Origin: Guillardia theta CCMP2712
Lineage: Eukaryota > Cryptophyceae > Pyrenomonadales > Geminigeraceae
DNA length: 63,500 nucleotides
Reading direction: 5' to 3'
NCBI RefSeq assembly: GCF_000315625.1
Contig: NW_005434529.1
Location: 69,154 to 132,653, forward strand
Part shown: positions 26,746 to 41,926 of the stretch, piece after piece
Position numbering within the stretch: the first letter of the stretch is position 1
How the letters are laid out: every line of letters begins with the position of its first letter
The notes under the pieces: generated by a model
What the model saw: the letters and a program-made list of their open reading frames with translations, nothing else
What the model was told of the DNA's origin: nothing
Database searches by the model: none
Position numbers and translations under genes: made by a program

Positions 26746-26753
26746 TATAAAAA
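26746..26753 (+). promoter_or_regulatory. TATA-like box
   Basis: TATAAAAA preceded by a C/G-rich stretch, 143 nt upstream of the ATG of the small plus-strand ORF at 26896. It fits a core promoter position if the 5' UTR is about 110 nt. Confidence 0.4.
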
Positions 26754-26895
26754 GGAGTCTCCACAACCCTTTTAGCATCCTCGCTCCTCCTCGACCTCAA
26801 CCACGTACCCAAGAAACTCCTCCTCCCCTCTGACCAAGATAGCAAATCTCTTACATTCATCCATCGATCTCCTCTCTGCTCCCTTCAGCCAAAGT

Positions 26896-27171
26896 ATGTG
26901 CATTGCCTTCGATATCGAACACGTCATGCAGATCCAGATCCAAGACTCCGCCTCCCGTAAACCAGATGTTTGTGTAGACCACAAGCCATCGCCAGCCTGC
27001 AAGACGTTGTTTGATGAATTCTATGGATGCTCGAAAGGAAAATTCTCATGCTGCGAAGAAGTTAGAAGCGTCGATGGTCAATTTTCCTTTCTCAACAGAG
27101 ATGCCATAACCGCCTCAGCCGAGAGTGATCCAAGATTATCATCAGTTCTTGTACAATTGTCTTCTTTCTAA
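26896..27171 (+). CDS. small Cys-containing hypothetical protein
   Basis: A 91-codon ATG-to-stop frame starting MCIAFDIEHVMQIQIQDSAS. It has six cysteines, including a CC pair (GCSKGKFSCCEEV). A TATA-like box lies 143 nt upstream, and an AATAAA hexamer occurs 15 nt after the stop (27187-27192), so promoter, ORF and polyadenylation signal line up. Against this, a minus-strand frame over the same bases is also protein-like (TNIWFTGGGVLDLDLHDVF), so strand assignment is open. Function unknown. Confidence 0.35.
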   Translation: MCIAFDIEHVMQIQIQDSASRKPDVCVDHKPSPACKTLFDEFYGCSKGKFSCCEEVRSVDGQFSFLNRDAITASAESDPRLSSVLVQLSSF

Positions 27172-27186
27172 ACACTTATTCTTTTC

Positions 27187-27192
27187 AATAAA
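27187..27192 (+). terminator. AATAAA polyadenylation-type hexamer
   Basis: Canonical AATAAA 15 nt after the stop of the small ORF 26896-27171. It supports the plus-strand reading of that ORF. Whether this organism uses AATAAA is not established from the window. Confidence 0.35.
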
Positions 27193-27506
27193 AACGCTTA
27201 AATCTTACTTACTTGCGCTGCCAATGTTGTTGGAACAATTGTTGCCTCTTCTCCTTTTTCACTACATCAAAGCAGAACTGTTTTGGTCAGATTCCTGGAG
27301 TTCCTAACTGGACGAGTGTTTCTCTCTTCTCGGTGTTGCGAGTCTGATTGATCTCAAGCTCGTGGATGTGCACATGTGCAGGAGTCCTGCTTCCATGCGG
27401 GACAAGAACATTCCCGGCAAGCATGTTCAAATAAAAATCTTCTTGTATTCAAATCTTCTTGTATTCCCCTCTTGTATTCAGTTCATGGCTGGCCTTCATG
27501 ATTTAT

Positions 27507-28909
27507 CTAGCTTTCCGCAATGTCCTCGTCGTCATCCACATGTTCCATATCATCGGAAATCTTGATTTGCTTGATACTGCAGATGAGTTCCGACAACAGC
27601 TCCTGCATACTCATTGTTCACAGAGGAAGCAAGACTTGGAAGGTGTCATCAAAAAAAAAGAAACAAGGTGTTACCTTCGGAACATGGTTGTTTATCAGGC
27701 AAGAGATCTTGACAACAAGCTTTGCCACACAATCATTCTGCTTCATCACAGGTGCGGGAATCATGTTCTGCAAAAAGACGGCAAGGAAAGATGGTCGTCA
27801 AAGAAAAGATCAAACTGCGCGCATAGTTGTTCCAGCACACCTGGATGTGCTTCGAGACCTGTCTAGGGTGAGAGCTGAACTCCTCAACAGTCGACAAGTA
27901 CTCGGCAGCTGCGTGAACACGTAGCTGCAGGTCGTTCATGGCATGCTGGTCTTGGAGCGGCATTGGTCAACGCTAGCAGGAGCAAGGGGGACGGTTCGTC
28001 TTACATGGATGCTGCGGGAGGAAGATCCATGGACGTCGCAGCATGCCGCAGCCGCTCATCACTCCGTCGGCTCCAGTAGCAGCAAGACATTCCTCGATGT
28101 CCCGATGAGTGCTAGGGAGGCAGCGTCATGGGATGAGACAGGTGGAGCAGAAGCAGCTTTCACCGGATGTTGCCGTTGGAGATCACGGGGATGTCAAGAG
28201 CTTGCTTCACTGCCCGGATCCACTCCCAGTTGGCTGGCCACCTTCCAGTCCGCTTCCCTCCTCCCTGAACCCTTGTTCGCCCATGGACTTTCATCCTTGT
28301 CAGTGCAATGTGTAGGCCACAGCACTGCTGACCTGTCAGGCACTGGCATCCACATCGCCTGACCATCCTCGCCAGCTCCACTGTCTCTGCAACATCATCG
28401 AAGCATCGGATCTTCACCAGGCAAGCTGCCTTCGGGTTTGACTTTCGTATCGCATCTGCCATGCTCCGGACGCATTCTGCCAGCAGCTCGCGCTTCTCCA
28501 TCAAGAAGGCTCCGTACCCACCTTTCTTTGCACACCGCTGGGGGCACCCCACGTTGAGCTCCACAGCGGCGCAGTGGGGAGCAGCCAAGGCTGCAGCTGC
28601 CGCTAGATCGGCAGGATTCGATCCCCCCAGCTGCACGATCAGAGGCCTGTCCTCAGGATGGAAAGGAAACTGTGCACGATAGCTCTCGCTCCTCGCATAT
28701 CCGGCAGCATCAATCATCTCGGTGGAGCATATGTGCGCGCCATTGCGCCGTGCTAGCATGCGGAAGGCGCACTCTGACTGGCCCACCATGGGCGCCAACC
28801 AGTACACCGGTCTTCCAACGCTCTCGAACCATTCCCAGGCTTCTGCTCCACTGTACTCCCTTGCGGCATCTCGATCCTTACCCTGGCATTCAATTTCGCA
28901 CTCGCTCAT
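27507..28909 (-). CDS. tRNA-dihydrouridine synthase (Dus1-like)
   Basis: Flavin-dependent reduction of uridines in the tRNA D-loop. Exon 1, 28909-28333, starts MSECEIECQGKDRDAAREYS. It carries YWLAPMVGQSECAFRML, STEMIDAAGYARSE, RPLIVQLGGSNPADLAAAAA and the Dus signature ELNVGCPQRCAKKGGYGAFL with its catalytic cysteine. Exon 2, 28287-28164, gives the C-L-T / VHGRTR motif (split by a 45-nt intron) and DIPVISNGNIR. Exon 3 from 28111 gives ECLAATGADGVMSGCGMLR. Further exons at about 27950-27820 (VHAAAEYLSTVEEFSSHP), 27765-27670 and 27570-27507 supply a helical C-terminal domain ending in the acidic MEHVDDDEDIAES. Exon joints after 28005 are approximate. An in-frame non-ATG extension upstream of 28909 was ignored. 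Confidence 0.9.
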
Positions 28910-28979
28910 AGCTCGGAGATCCTCAACGCTCACAGTCAAGCTCTTTCCTCCTCTACCTCGTCTTTGTCCTCCTCGTCAT

Positions 28980-29810
28980 CTCCTCCTCTCCTCCCCTCTC
29001 CCCTCCCCTCCCTCTCCCCTGCATTTCCAGGCTCGGGCAGGCTTTGTAAAACCCTGGTACCTCATAGTTGGTTACCCACCCTTTCAAGTACCACAATAGT
29101 ACCGGTGTTCAAGTACCCCTACCTACTTCCTCCATCAAAATCTGCTTGGACTACCCTCATTGTCACTAGGTTTCAAAGAGAAAGTACCCTGCATTTTAGT
29201 ACCCCTACCTCCAATATCCGTCCCCTTTCTACCCCTCAGCTCGCGGCATGGCGCCATCGGCGGCAGCGGATCCTGACGCCGATGGCGGCTGAGCATCGTG
29301 AAAAAATGTTGTATGGAGAGGAGAGTAGAGGAGAGTAGAGGAGAGGAGAGGAGTAGCAAAGGGCAGAGATAAGGTAGAGGAGAGAAGAGGAGAAAGGATG
29401 CCGACAGTCTAGGAAGGGATAGTGGTAGGAGGACCATAGAGGAGCGAGCAGACATGATGATGAGAACGATGGACTGTAGGGATGAGATGATCACTGTGAT
29501 CATGACCATGAGAAGAGTTGATGCGTCCTGGAGCTTCTATCTCAGCTATTTGAGATGATCGAATCGAGGGAATGTCATTTCATGGCACACGTCCAGGGAA
29601 GAGATGAAGGCTGCGAGTGGAAATCGGAATAGATCATTTATTTATGAAGCTTTACTGTATGTCTGAGTTGCAGGATCATTTTCTCGATCAGGCTTTCCTG
29701 TCGAATAGACTCCTCATCTTCTAATGACCTTGACAACTCTTCGTCGCCGTATTTGCTAGTTGACAACAAGACTGATATTCTTAAACAGGTATCGATAGAA
29801 ACGTCAGTGC
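28980..29810. repeat. Dus-SUZ12 divergent intergenic region with a family B island
   Basis: About 29060-29230 holds GTACCCCTACC-type words (complement of TAGGGGT) repeated irregularly, the reverse-orientation counterpart of the other family B islands. The stretch 29318-29395 is a GAGGA-rich simple repeat. No coding signal is seen. The region separates the divergent Dus (minus) and SUZ12-like (plus) genes. Confidence 0.5.
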
Positions 29811-31194
29811 ATGGCTTCGCAGCGATCGAATCAGTTCATTGAAGAGTACGCGGGTCCAGTCAGCCTGTACGCCTACCTGGCGCAGCGATGGAAGGTTTGT
29901 CCCATCTTTCTTCGGAGGAACCTATCCTACAAGAGGAAGCACGAGGACGCCGAGAAGAAGAGGGGGGACCGGGGACTGGCAGTGAGCAAGGACAAGCAGG
30001 GTTCAAACTTGTCGGATAGCCCGACACACCAGACAGCCCACACGGACCCGGGGGAGAACAAGGAAGTGCAGGAGTCGGTCAACCTGCGGAGATTTATCAG
30101 CTCCTCGAGGAAGAGTCACCTGACGTTCCGGCTGAGATTCAACGAGGGTTCACAGGAGAGGTAACGCATCCCTTGTTTTCTTCCCCGCGTCCTCACGGCT
30201 TCACCCTCGCAGCGTGCAGAAGCTGTCGGAGCTGCGTTGCTTGTGGTGCGACATGACGTGTAACGACCTTGAGGGGCTTCTATGGCACCTCCAAGCATCG
30301 CACGACAGGTTCTCGTATGCTTCTGAGACGGCAACATGCACTCCCGAGATCTACGTGAGCGTGAAACCCTCGAGCGACATCGCAGTCGGGTTTGCGAACT
30401 TCTCCTTCTTCTCCCCGAGGAAGGGGGGGCCTCCCCTTCACACCTCAGTCGCACACATAAATTCCTTTGAGGAGGAGATTTCGCGGGAGGTTGTTAGCTC
30501 CGAGCCCCATGTGCCGAGAGGGAAGAGAAAGCTTGGTGAGGGAAAGAAGGGACAGGCGGGTGAGGGATCGAGTTTGAAACCGTCGGGGAAGTTTGGGAAG
30601 CGATCGATTTCCAAGTCGAGCAAGGCAGGACAAGAGAAGCGATCAGAGAAGCGGTCTTTTGGTGAGCGACAGTTCTACCGCTCGCAGACTTGCCTTCCGA
30701 TCGACCCGGAGGACATGGACTACGACAGTGATGACGATGTGGATGACGAGTGGCAGCTGGCACAGGCTGAGAGGCTCATGGACGAGTTTGAGGACGTGAC
30801 GCCCAGGGAGAAAGCTTTCATGAAGCTGTGGAACAGATTCGTTCATAGGCATGCCATCCTTGCCGACTTTCAGGTCCCTGTCGCCTGCGAGACCTTCGCA
30901 CGGAACTTTGGGCAGCAGCTGATTGAGCAGGGACTCAGAGACGAGCTCCTGTTTCATCTGTTTGCTCTCTGGGACTTCAACCTGGTTGACAAGGAGCAAA
31001 TCCAGGCGTGCATAGGGATCGTTGACAACATGAAGGAGGCGCAAAGAGGTACAGGCGAGCCTGCAGGAAGCAGCTCAATGGGAGCATCTTCCTCCTCTCA
31101 GGCAGTCAAGCAGGTCCAGGGGGGGCGCGGCAGGGAGTTTGGCACAGCAGACGAATGGAGACTTCAAGTTAGGCCGGTCAACTTGAGGAAATGA
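29811..31194 (+). CDS. SUZ12/EMF2-like PRC2 subunit (zinc finger + VEFS box)
   Basis: SUZ12 proteins scaffold the H3K27 methyltransferase complex PRC2. Two exons, 29811-30160 and 30213-31194, join across a 52-nt intron to 443 residues. A single C2H2 finger reads CLWCDMTCNDLEGLLWHLQA followed by SH (C-x2-C...H-x4-H). The C-terminal VEFS box begins RQFYRSQTCLPIDPEDMDYD with an acidic stretch, then EFEDVTPREKAFMKLWNRFV and ARNFGQQLIEQGLRDELLFH. N-terminal segments (RRFISSSRKSHLTFRLRF) fit the region that packs against RBBP4 and EZH2, though this is inferred. The protein is much shorter than animal SUZ12 (about 740 residues), with a Lys/Ser-rich linker between finger and VEFS box. It converges on DNAAF11 with 72 nt between stop codons. 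Confidence 0.93.
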
Positions 31195-31266
31195 GAGATG
31201 CTGACTGGGACCTTGACAAGCGAAATCCCTGGACATTCTGATCATTTCGCCATTTTCCTTGTTCTT

Positions 31267-33323
31267 TTATTCCAGTGGAGGACAATCGGGATCGTCCTCG
31301 AAGTCTTGATCGACTGAGACTTTCGAAAGCTTCTGCGTCAGCGGGCGGATGTCTGCCTCGTGTCTGTTGGGGGATTGCTTGGTCATGCTGCTCAAAGGTG
31401 GTTAGAGGGGAAGAAAAACAATGACAGCTTCGCACTTCTTGATGTCCACGCTTCCCTGTAGCTCGTTCGCCATCCGCCGGTTCCGAGGAGCCTCACTGGC
31501 TTGTAGCGTCACTGCCTTGTCCTCCTGCTTGGCCGAGCGCGTCTGAGGAGGAAGATCAGCAATGCTGCGGGCGACTTCGCTGTTGGTACCCAGTGAAGCT
31601 TCGGGCAGATGATCTTAAGTTCTCCCGTGATCTGCGATCTCTGAGCCGTCGCAGCGTCTGCACGAACTTCCTCGGGGAGCAGCAGCTGCACTTGTTGTCA
31701 TACTCCCATGCAAACACATCCCGCCCCACCCATCCTCCAATACCAATCTCCCCTTCTTTCTCCTCCTCCTCCTGCGGTAGCTACCATCCTCCTTCTGCAT
31801 TTCCTCCTGCTGCAGCTACTATCCTTCTCCTCCTCCTCCTCCTCGCCCTGTTCCTGCCTCGCCTTTGCTTCCTCCTGCTTAACCAGGGCCGGGCGAGGAC
31901 CTGGATGATCTTGTCGTGCTTCTCGGGCTTCCTGCAAGTCACTCGGAAGAAGGTTGGCTGAACGTCCAAGTCGAGCATGGACGAGTCCATGAACTTGGGA
32001 AACTGCAGAGACAAAGACGTCTGACTGAGCATGCAGAAGGGGAGGAAGGAGAGCGTGGAAGAGGGAGGGAGGGAGAGAGGGAGGGAGGGAGGAAGGGAGG
32101 GAGGGAGAGAGGAGAAAAAGGAAGGGGAGAGGGGAGAGGGACCAAGAGGATACAGGGAGGATGGGGGAGTGGAAAGCAAGGGCAGGTAGAGAGGAGGAAT
32201 GCACATTGGGCTACCTCGATGCGGACAACAATATTTCCTTCCTTGTCATCGTTGATGTCAAAGTTCCACTTGCCATCGTTGCAAACTCGTGGAGTGCCAT
32301 CTGGAGACAGCCTTAACTCTCGCTCTCCAATCCTCGTCGAACCTCACACCTTCTTTCATAAGAGACCGATTCTTGTAGTAATCCTCTTTGGCCGCCTTCA
32401 TAGGGTCCTTCTCCCTCTCCATCGTCTTCTTCTCCTCGTCTTCCCGCTGCTTCTTCTTCACCTCCCGCTTGTAATCTGCCAACCGAATCTCTGGGCTGAA
32501 CCCATACAACTCCTTCCCCTCCTCGTCAGAGTCGATCTCCTGGTCAGGAACCTGTCGCAGCAAGTCACTACCTGCTAGCATGTGCTGGGCCTCTGCCGAG
32601 CTCTCTACCTGCTCTGCGTCCACAAGATTCGGATCTCCTCCCATCTGCTTCACGCGCTCCCTCGCAGCGGCCACCAGTCTCACCCTAATGTCTCGCAGCT
32701 GCTGCTCTGCTTGAATCCTCTCCGTCGCAGTGATCGCATGCCCGTCCAGCTTCTCGAGCTGTGGCAGCGTCCCGATGACGTAGAGCCTGTAGGACTGGAA
32801 CTCCGTGCAAGGGTTCCCGATGAGGAACAGTTCGCGCAGGTTGTGGTTCACCCTCAAGCTCTCAACAGACAGGAGGTTCTCAATATCGATGAAGTTGACG
32901 GTCAGGTCAAGTTTCCTCAGCTTTTCGTTCCTGTCCAATCCCTCAATCTTCTTGATGTTGTTCAGCGCCTGCCAACAGTGCAGTCACAAACAACAACGCA
33001 TGTTGCCTTCGTCTCCATCTTCTCCATCCTCCTACCCACGACACCTTACCAGGTTTAGATAGTCGAGGTCACGCAATCGCTTCAGATTCTCGATCTTTGG
33101 TATCAAATTATGTTGAAGATACAAGATCTCGAGCTCCGGGCACATTCTCGTCAACATTCTACAACCATGGTTCAAATGAAAAAGCGTCTGGAACAATCTT
33201 AAGGTGGTACCTGTTTATTCCCTCGATATTCTGCTGGTGAAGCGATATCTCCTTGAGGTTGGATAGACACCTATCATTGTGCTCCGCCCGTCCTCGCAGC
33301 ATGGCTTCATTGATCTGCACCAT
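31267..33323 (-). CDS. DNAAF11: DNAAF11 (LRRC6/TilB), dynein arm preassembly factor
   Basis: Cytoplasmic LRR protein needed to preassemble ciliary dynein arms. Exons 33323-33211, 33158-33050, 32968-32215, 32002-31901, 31685-31590, 31542-31436 and 31387-31267. It starts MVQINEAMLRGRAEHNDRCL, then leucine-rich repeats (LEILYLQHNLIPKIENLKRL; KLRKLDLTVNFIDIENL), the LRR cap HNLRELFLIGNPCTEFQSYR, a charged coiled coil, and a CS-like beta domain (WNFDINDDKEGNIVVRIE; KFMDSSMLDLDVQPTFFRV; LLLPEEVRADAATAQRSQIT). It ends DFEDDPDCPPLE. The order matches LRRC6 throughout, and total length is about 466 residues. Exon 3 needs either a 1-nt correction near 32320 or a 25-nt intron there to stay open. Presence implies motile cilia or flagella. 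Confidence 0.93.
31698..32160. repeat. simple-sequence tracts in DNAAF11 introns
   Basis: Two intronic tracts: CTC/CTG-rich at about 31750-31880, and GGGA/GGGAGG-rich at 32040-32135. Leu- and Ser-rich ORFs over them are artefacts. Confidence 0.75.
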
Positions 33324-33645
33324 CTTGTAGCTGGATGCATCATGTCAGCCAGAGCGGCAGGGGAAGGGTAGAACATGGACTAGAGTGTCCCGTCAACCGT
33401 ATCTTGACGTTTCAATTTCACTCATTTGATCACGAAGAATCCACAGCCGATATGATAGCTTCAGATTTCATCTCATGGTAATCGCTATACTTCTTCTTCC
33501 ACAACTGTCCTCACCCTTGACTCCCTCCCTCTCTGCACGCTGCCATTCTCCATGCCTGCCCGCCTTGTTTTCCTGCTTGCCTACGTGCATGCTTGCCTGC
33601 TGCCTTGCCTGCATCTCTCCTTGCTTGCCTGCATCTCTTGCCTGA

Positions 33646-33705
33646 CTCCCTCGTTCCCTCGTTCCCTCGTTCCCTCGTTCCCTCGTTCCCTCCTTCCCTC
33701 CTAGT
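33646..33705. repeat. 8-bp (CCCTCGTT)n minisatellite
   Basis: About five perfect TTCCCTCG units then degenerate TTCCCTCC, upstream of DNAAF11. The stretch 33324-33645 holds no supportable gene. Confidence 0.85.
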
Positions 33706-33839
33706 TCTCGCATTCGCGAATTGCGGTTTTCGTTTTCTGAAGTGATCAGAGCGGGGATGAGGGTGGAAGTGCTGGATGAGATCAAGATGATAATGAGGGC
33801 GATGAATTGAGCATGAGGGCGATGAGTAACATGTCTTTG

Positions 33840-34044
33840 GTTGTAGGGGGGTGGGGTCAGAGGGTTCAAGTTGGGGTAGTACAAACTCAAGTAGTGATGG
33901 AGTGTTATGATCTTTTTTTTGCTGAGCCCGGGGGGGGGTGGGCAGAGGGGTGGGGCTAGGGGGTGGGTGGAAGTGGGGGTAGGTGGAAGTCGGGCGGGTG
34001 GGGGTGGGCGGGGGGGGGGTTGTCATTGCAGACCCAGTGGTTTA
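33840..34044. repeat. G-run intergenic island, family B, abutting the gap
   Basis: Irregular runs of 4-9 G separated by T, A or TA, becoming very G-rich before the N run at 34045. The assembly probably breaks because of this sequence. Confidence 0.6.
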
Positions 34045-34144
34045 NNNNNNNNNNNNNNNNNNNNNNNNNNNNNNNNNNNNNNNNNNNNNNNNNNNNNNNN
34101 NNNNNNNNNNNNNNNNNNNNNNNNNNNNNNNNNNNNNNNNNNNN
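34045..34144. other. assembly gap (100 N)
   Basis: Exactly 100 N, the usual placeholder for a gap of unknown size. Open frames drawn across it are meaningless. It interrupts the mitochondrial-carrier gene on its right. Confidence 0.99.
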
Positions 34145-34466
34145 GAAGGACAGAGCCCCGTAGATGCCGAACCCAGCCACCTCCGGCTGACGTGACGTGT
34201 CAAACTCACGGAGGCCTCACAGTTTTGAACCTGCAGGCCTCTGAGCAGAGCTGTCAGCCCTCCTTCCTTAGTCAAAACTTTGACTGCTGCATCCAGCAGC
34301 CCATCGTACGTGCCCTGTGGTGCTGTCTGCAAGAGGCCGTCACGCTCACGCGAGGGCCCAGCAGGTGTTCACCTGCATGCGGATCTTGACGGTGTCAAGA
34401 GGAACAAGAGCGGCGTGCGCGAAGCTGGCACAGATGGCTCCACTCGCTGCAAGGCGCCAGTAGACA
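34145..34466 (-). CDS. mitochondrial carrier family protein, partial (cut by gap)
   Basis: Exons on the minus strand: 34466-34373 reads YWRLAASGAICASFAHAALV followed by PLDTVKIRMQ, the P-x-D-x-x-K-x-R carrier signature at the end of an odd-numbered helix. 34326-34231 (or to 34210) reads TAPQGTYDGLLDAAVKVLTK and GGLTALLRGLQ, the matrix helix and following loop. A third piece next to the gap, about 34193-34145, reads PEVAGFGIYGALSF, the start of an even-numbered helix. One third of a solute carrier is therefore visible. The GxICASFxHAALVPLD pattern is most like the phosphate carrier group, but substrate cannot be fixed. Upstream N-terminal exons were not resolved; the rest is lost in the gap. 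Confidence 0.8.
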
Positions 34467-34499
34467 CTGCAAGGAGTTGAGAAGCGGAGGTGGAGGAGG

Positions 34500-34546
34500 A
34501 GGAGAGGAGAGGAGAGGAGAGGAGAGGAGAGGAGAGGAGAAAGACG
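34500..34546. repeat. (GAGGA)n microsatellite
   Basis: About nine GAGGA pentanucleotides in the intron or 5' flank of the mitochondrial-carrier gene. 34547-34770 holds nothing I can support beyond possible N-terminal exons of that gene. Confidence 0.85.
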
Positions 34547-34773
34547 ATAAGACTAGCGGTACGTGAGAGGAAGCAAGCCATGGGGAACGATAAATACCGT
34601 GAGGGAGCGGAAACTTGAAACCAGCTCGTGCTATGAGGGAAGTTAGGAAGATGCAAGAGGTGGAGGAGGCAGATTCAGTGTAAGGGTTGGGAGAGAGAAG
34701 GAAGTGAAGTGGTAGAGGTGCAGGAAAACACGAAGCGAGCAGAGAAGGATCTGGACCGATCGAAGCTTGCTTG

Positions 34774-40277
<5,504 letters not shown>

Positions 40278-40379
40278 CCCTCGTAAACCGCCTGCCTGTT
40301 CCTCTCCTCCTGCACATGGCGCGATGACACTCAATACCGTCCACTGCATGGACAGAGCACGAACGTTGAGAGGCAGAGT

Positions 40380-40381
40380 CA

Positions 40382-40440
<59 letters not shown>
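40380..40440. repeat. (GGAGCA)n hexanucleotide microsatellite
   Basis: About ten perfect AGCAGG units 100 nt after the TPR-like gene stop. The following 40441-40970 is AG-rich and I see no gene in it; a Lys/Arg-rich ORF at 40658-40969 is compositional. Confidence 0.9.
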
Positions 40441-40441
<1 letters not shown>

Positions 40442-40969
40442 AAGGGAGATTGGAAGGGAGGACGGGGGCAACAAGCTATGAAGCGAGGGATATCTTGACG
40501 GGCACATGTGCGTTGCAATCCTTGTATTGACATTGCATTCAAGTATAAAACAAGCCAGCATGGAGTTCTCACACAGTGCGTATATGACTGCAGATAGTAA
40601 GAGATTTGCCCCAACGAAAGAACAACCTTTGAAAAGTTGTTGTGGTAGCTCTACGGTGTGAAGATGAGAAAGAGAAGAAACACGAGAGAAGAAAAACGAA
40701 GAAGAGAAGATGCGGGCAGCAGGAAGCGGAAAGAAGTCAGTGGCAGGAAAAATTCAAGAGGTAAGAACCAAATGCAGAGCTGGCTGGCAACGGGAGGGTT
40801 AGAAATAAAGGGAGAGAATGGTAGGAGGGAGGGAGAGATAGGCGAGAGGAAGAGAGAGGAAGGGACGGGAAAACAAGAGAGGAAGAGGAAGGTGAAGAAG
40901 GGACGGGAAGACAATCAAGAGGAAGGGAAGGTGAAGGGAGGAGGAGGGGGAATGTACTGGGGAATGTAG

Positions 40970-41060
40970 AGAAAACTTGGGGAACAACCCCTACCTACCC
41001 ATGCAAACTAGAACGAGGGGGTACCACAAGAATACTATATATAAAGTAGGGGTCTATGCA
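40970..41060. repeat. short family B G-run island next to tRNA-Leu
   Basis: Contains ggggaacaacccctacctaccc and gtaggggtc, words of both orientations of the TAGGGGT family, immediately before the tRNA gene. Confidence 0.45.
41034..41043 (+). promoter_or_regulatory. TATA-like element upstream of tRNA-Leu
   Basis: ACTATATATAAAG centred about 30 nt before the mature tRNA 5' end. This is the position at which upstream TATA-like elements assist RNA polymerase III in some eukaryotes (plants, fission yeast). Confidence 0.4.
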
Positions 41061-41067
41061 TATACAT

Positions 41068-41151
41068 GTCAAGGTGGCCGAGCGGTCTAAGGCGGTGGCT
41101 TCAGGTGCCATTCTGTTTCGGCAGGCGCGGGTTCGAATCCCGTCCTTGACA
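41068..41151 (+). tRNA. tRNA-Leu (anticodon CAG)
   Basis: Acceptor arms GTCAAGG and CCTTGAC pair fully, with discriminator A at 41151. The D-arm/A-box reads GTGGCCGAGCGGTCTAAGGC. The anticodon stem TGGC/GCCA encloses a seven-base loop TTCAGGT with anticodon CAG. A long variable arm follows, as in class II tRNAs, then the T arm/B-box GCGGGTTCGAATCCCGT. There is no intron and no encoded CCA. A TTTT polymerase III stop begins 3 nt downstream. Confidence 0.97.
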
Positions 41152-41153
41152 GT

Positions 41154-41157
41154 CTTT
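41154..41157 (+). terminator. RNA polymerase III T-stretch
   Basis: TTTT immediately after the tRNA-Leu discriminator base, the expected Pol III termination signal. Confidence 0.7.
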
Positions 41158-41214
41158 TGCTCCACCGACCTGTTCCTTCTCCTCTGACCTTCACTCAATA
41201 ATGTTAAGTTAAAA

Positions 41215-41560
41215 ATCAGTACGAGCCCCTCGCTGGACTCCAGTGACCCGGCGAACTCAGTAACACTTACTGAGACTCAGGCCTTCCGAACGGTAAGGTC
41301 GGGCCCGATAACCGGCCCGGCCCGTGACCGGGCTGATAACGACAATCGTACGTCGGAGACTGGCCGCACACTGCGGCAGTGTTTTTTTAATTTAGCTTTA
41401 ATAAGACTAGTCCTCAGTACTATGATCATGTAGTATGGCCGGTGACCCGGCGGGCCGCCACCGACCGAGACCAGACCGTCGGACTCCCCAGGGGACCCGG
41501 TGACCGGCCCGGCCCGGCGGCGTCAGGCACTGCAACTTTGTGATCTGAATGCCATTGCAT
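41215..41560. repeat. GC-rich intergenic island, family A
   Basis: CCGG/GGCC-rich block with GACCGGCCCGGCCCG-type stretches, ACTTACTGAGACTCAG and CCGCACACTGCGGCAGTG (about 41361-41379), the last closely matching the word at 10321. It lies between tRNA-Leu and the PB1-hydrolase gene. Confidence 0.6.
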
Positions 41561-41926
41561 TCAAGTTCAAGTTACAGTCACGTTCTGCCTTGAGACTCAG
41601 TCGACAAGTTAGCCGCCTGTATTAGGAGAACGAGCCTGCCTCGGCATGATTTACTGTCTCAGGTTCAAAAGCCTCGAGTTCCCCTAGTCTTAATCTGCTG
41701 CCCTCTGTCGGGCCGCCCGATGGCCTCAGAGAGTGAGGAGGCGCCATGCGGGAAGGGAAGGGAGGGGAAGAAGGATGAGGAGGAGGTAAGCTGGTGAGAA
41801 GGAGAAGCAAGCTTGAGACGAGAGCATGCAAGGTCACGGTCTCTCCTCATCTTCTTCGCCTCGTGCGACGCTCTCCCCGTCCCTTGCATGCTGTTGACCA
41901 AGTAGGAGCAAAACCGTGCGGCTGCC

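Noticed and set aside
28160-28939. Dus start at the upstream non-ATG codon (28939)
   Set aside because: It is a TTG. The first ATG at 28909 gives a normal eukaryotic start.
33956-34389. ORFs spanning the N run
   Set aside because: They are open only because N codons were treated as non-stop.
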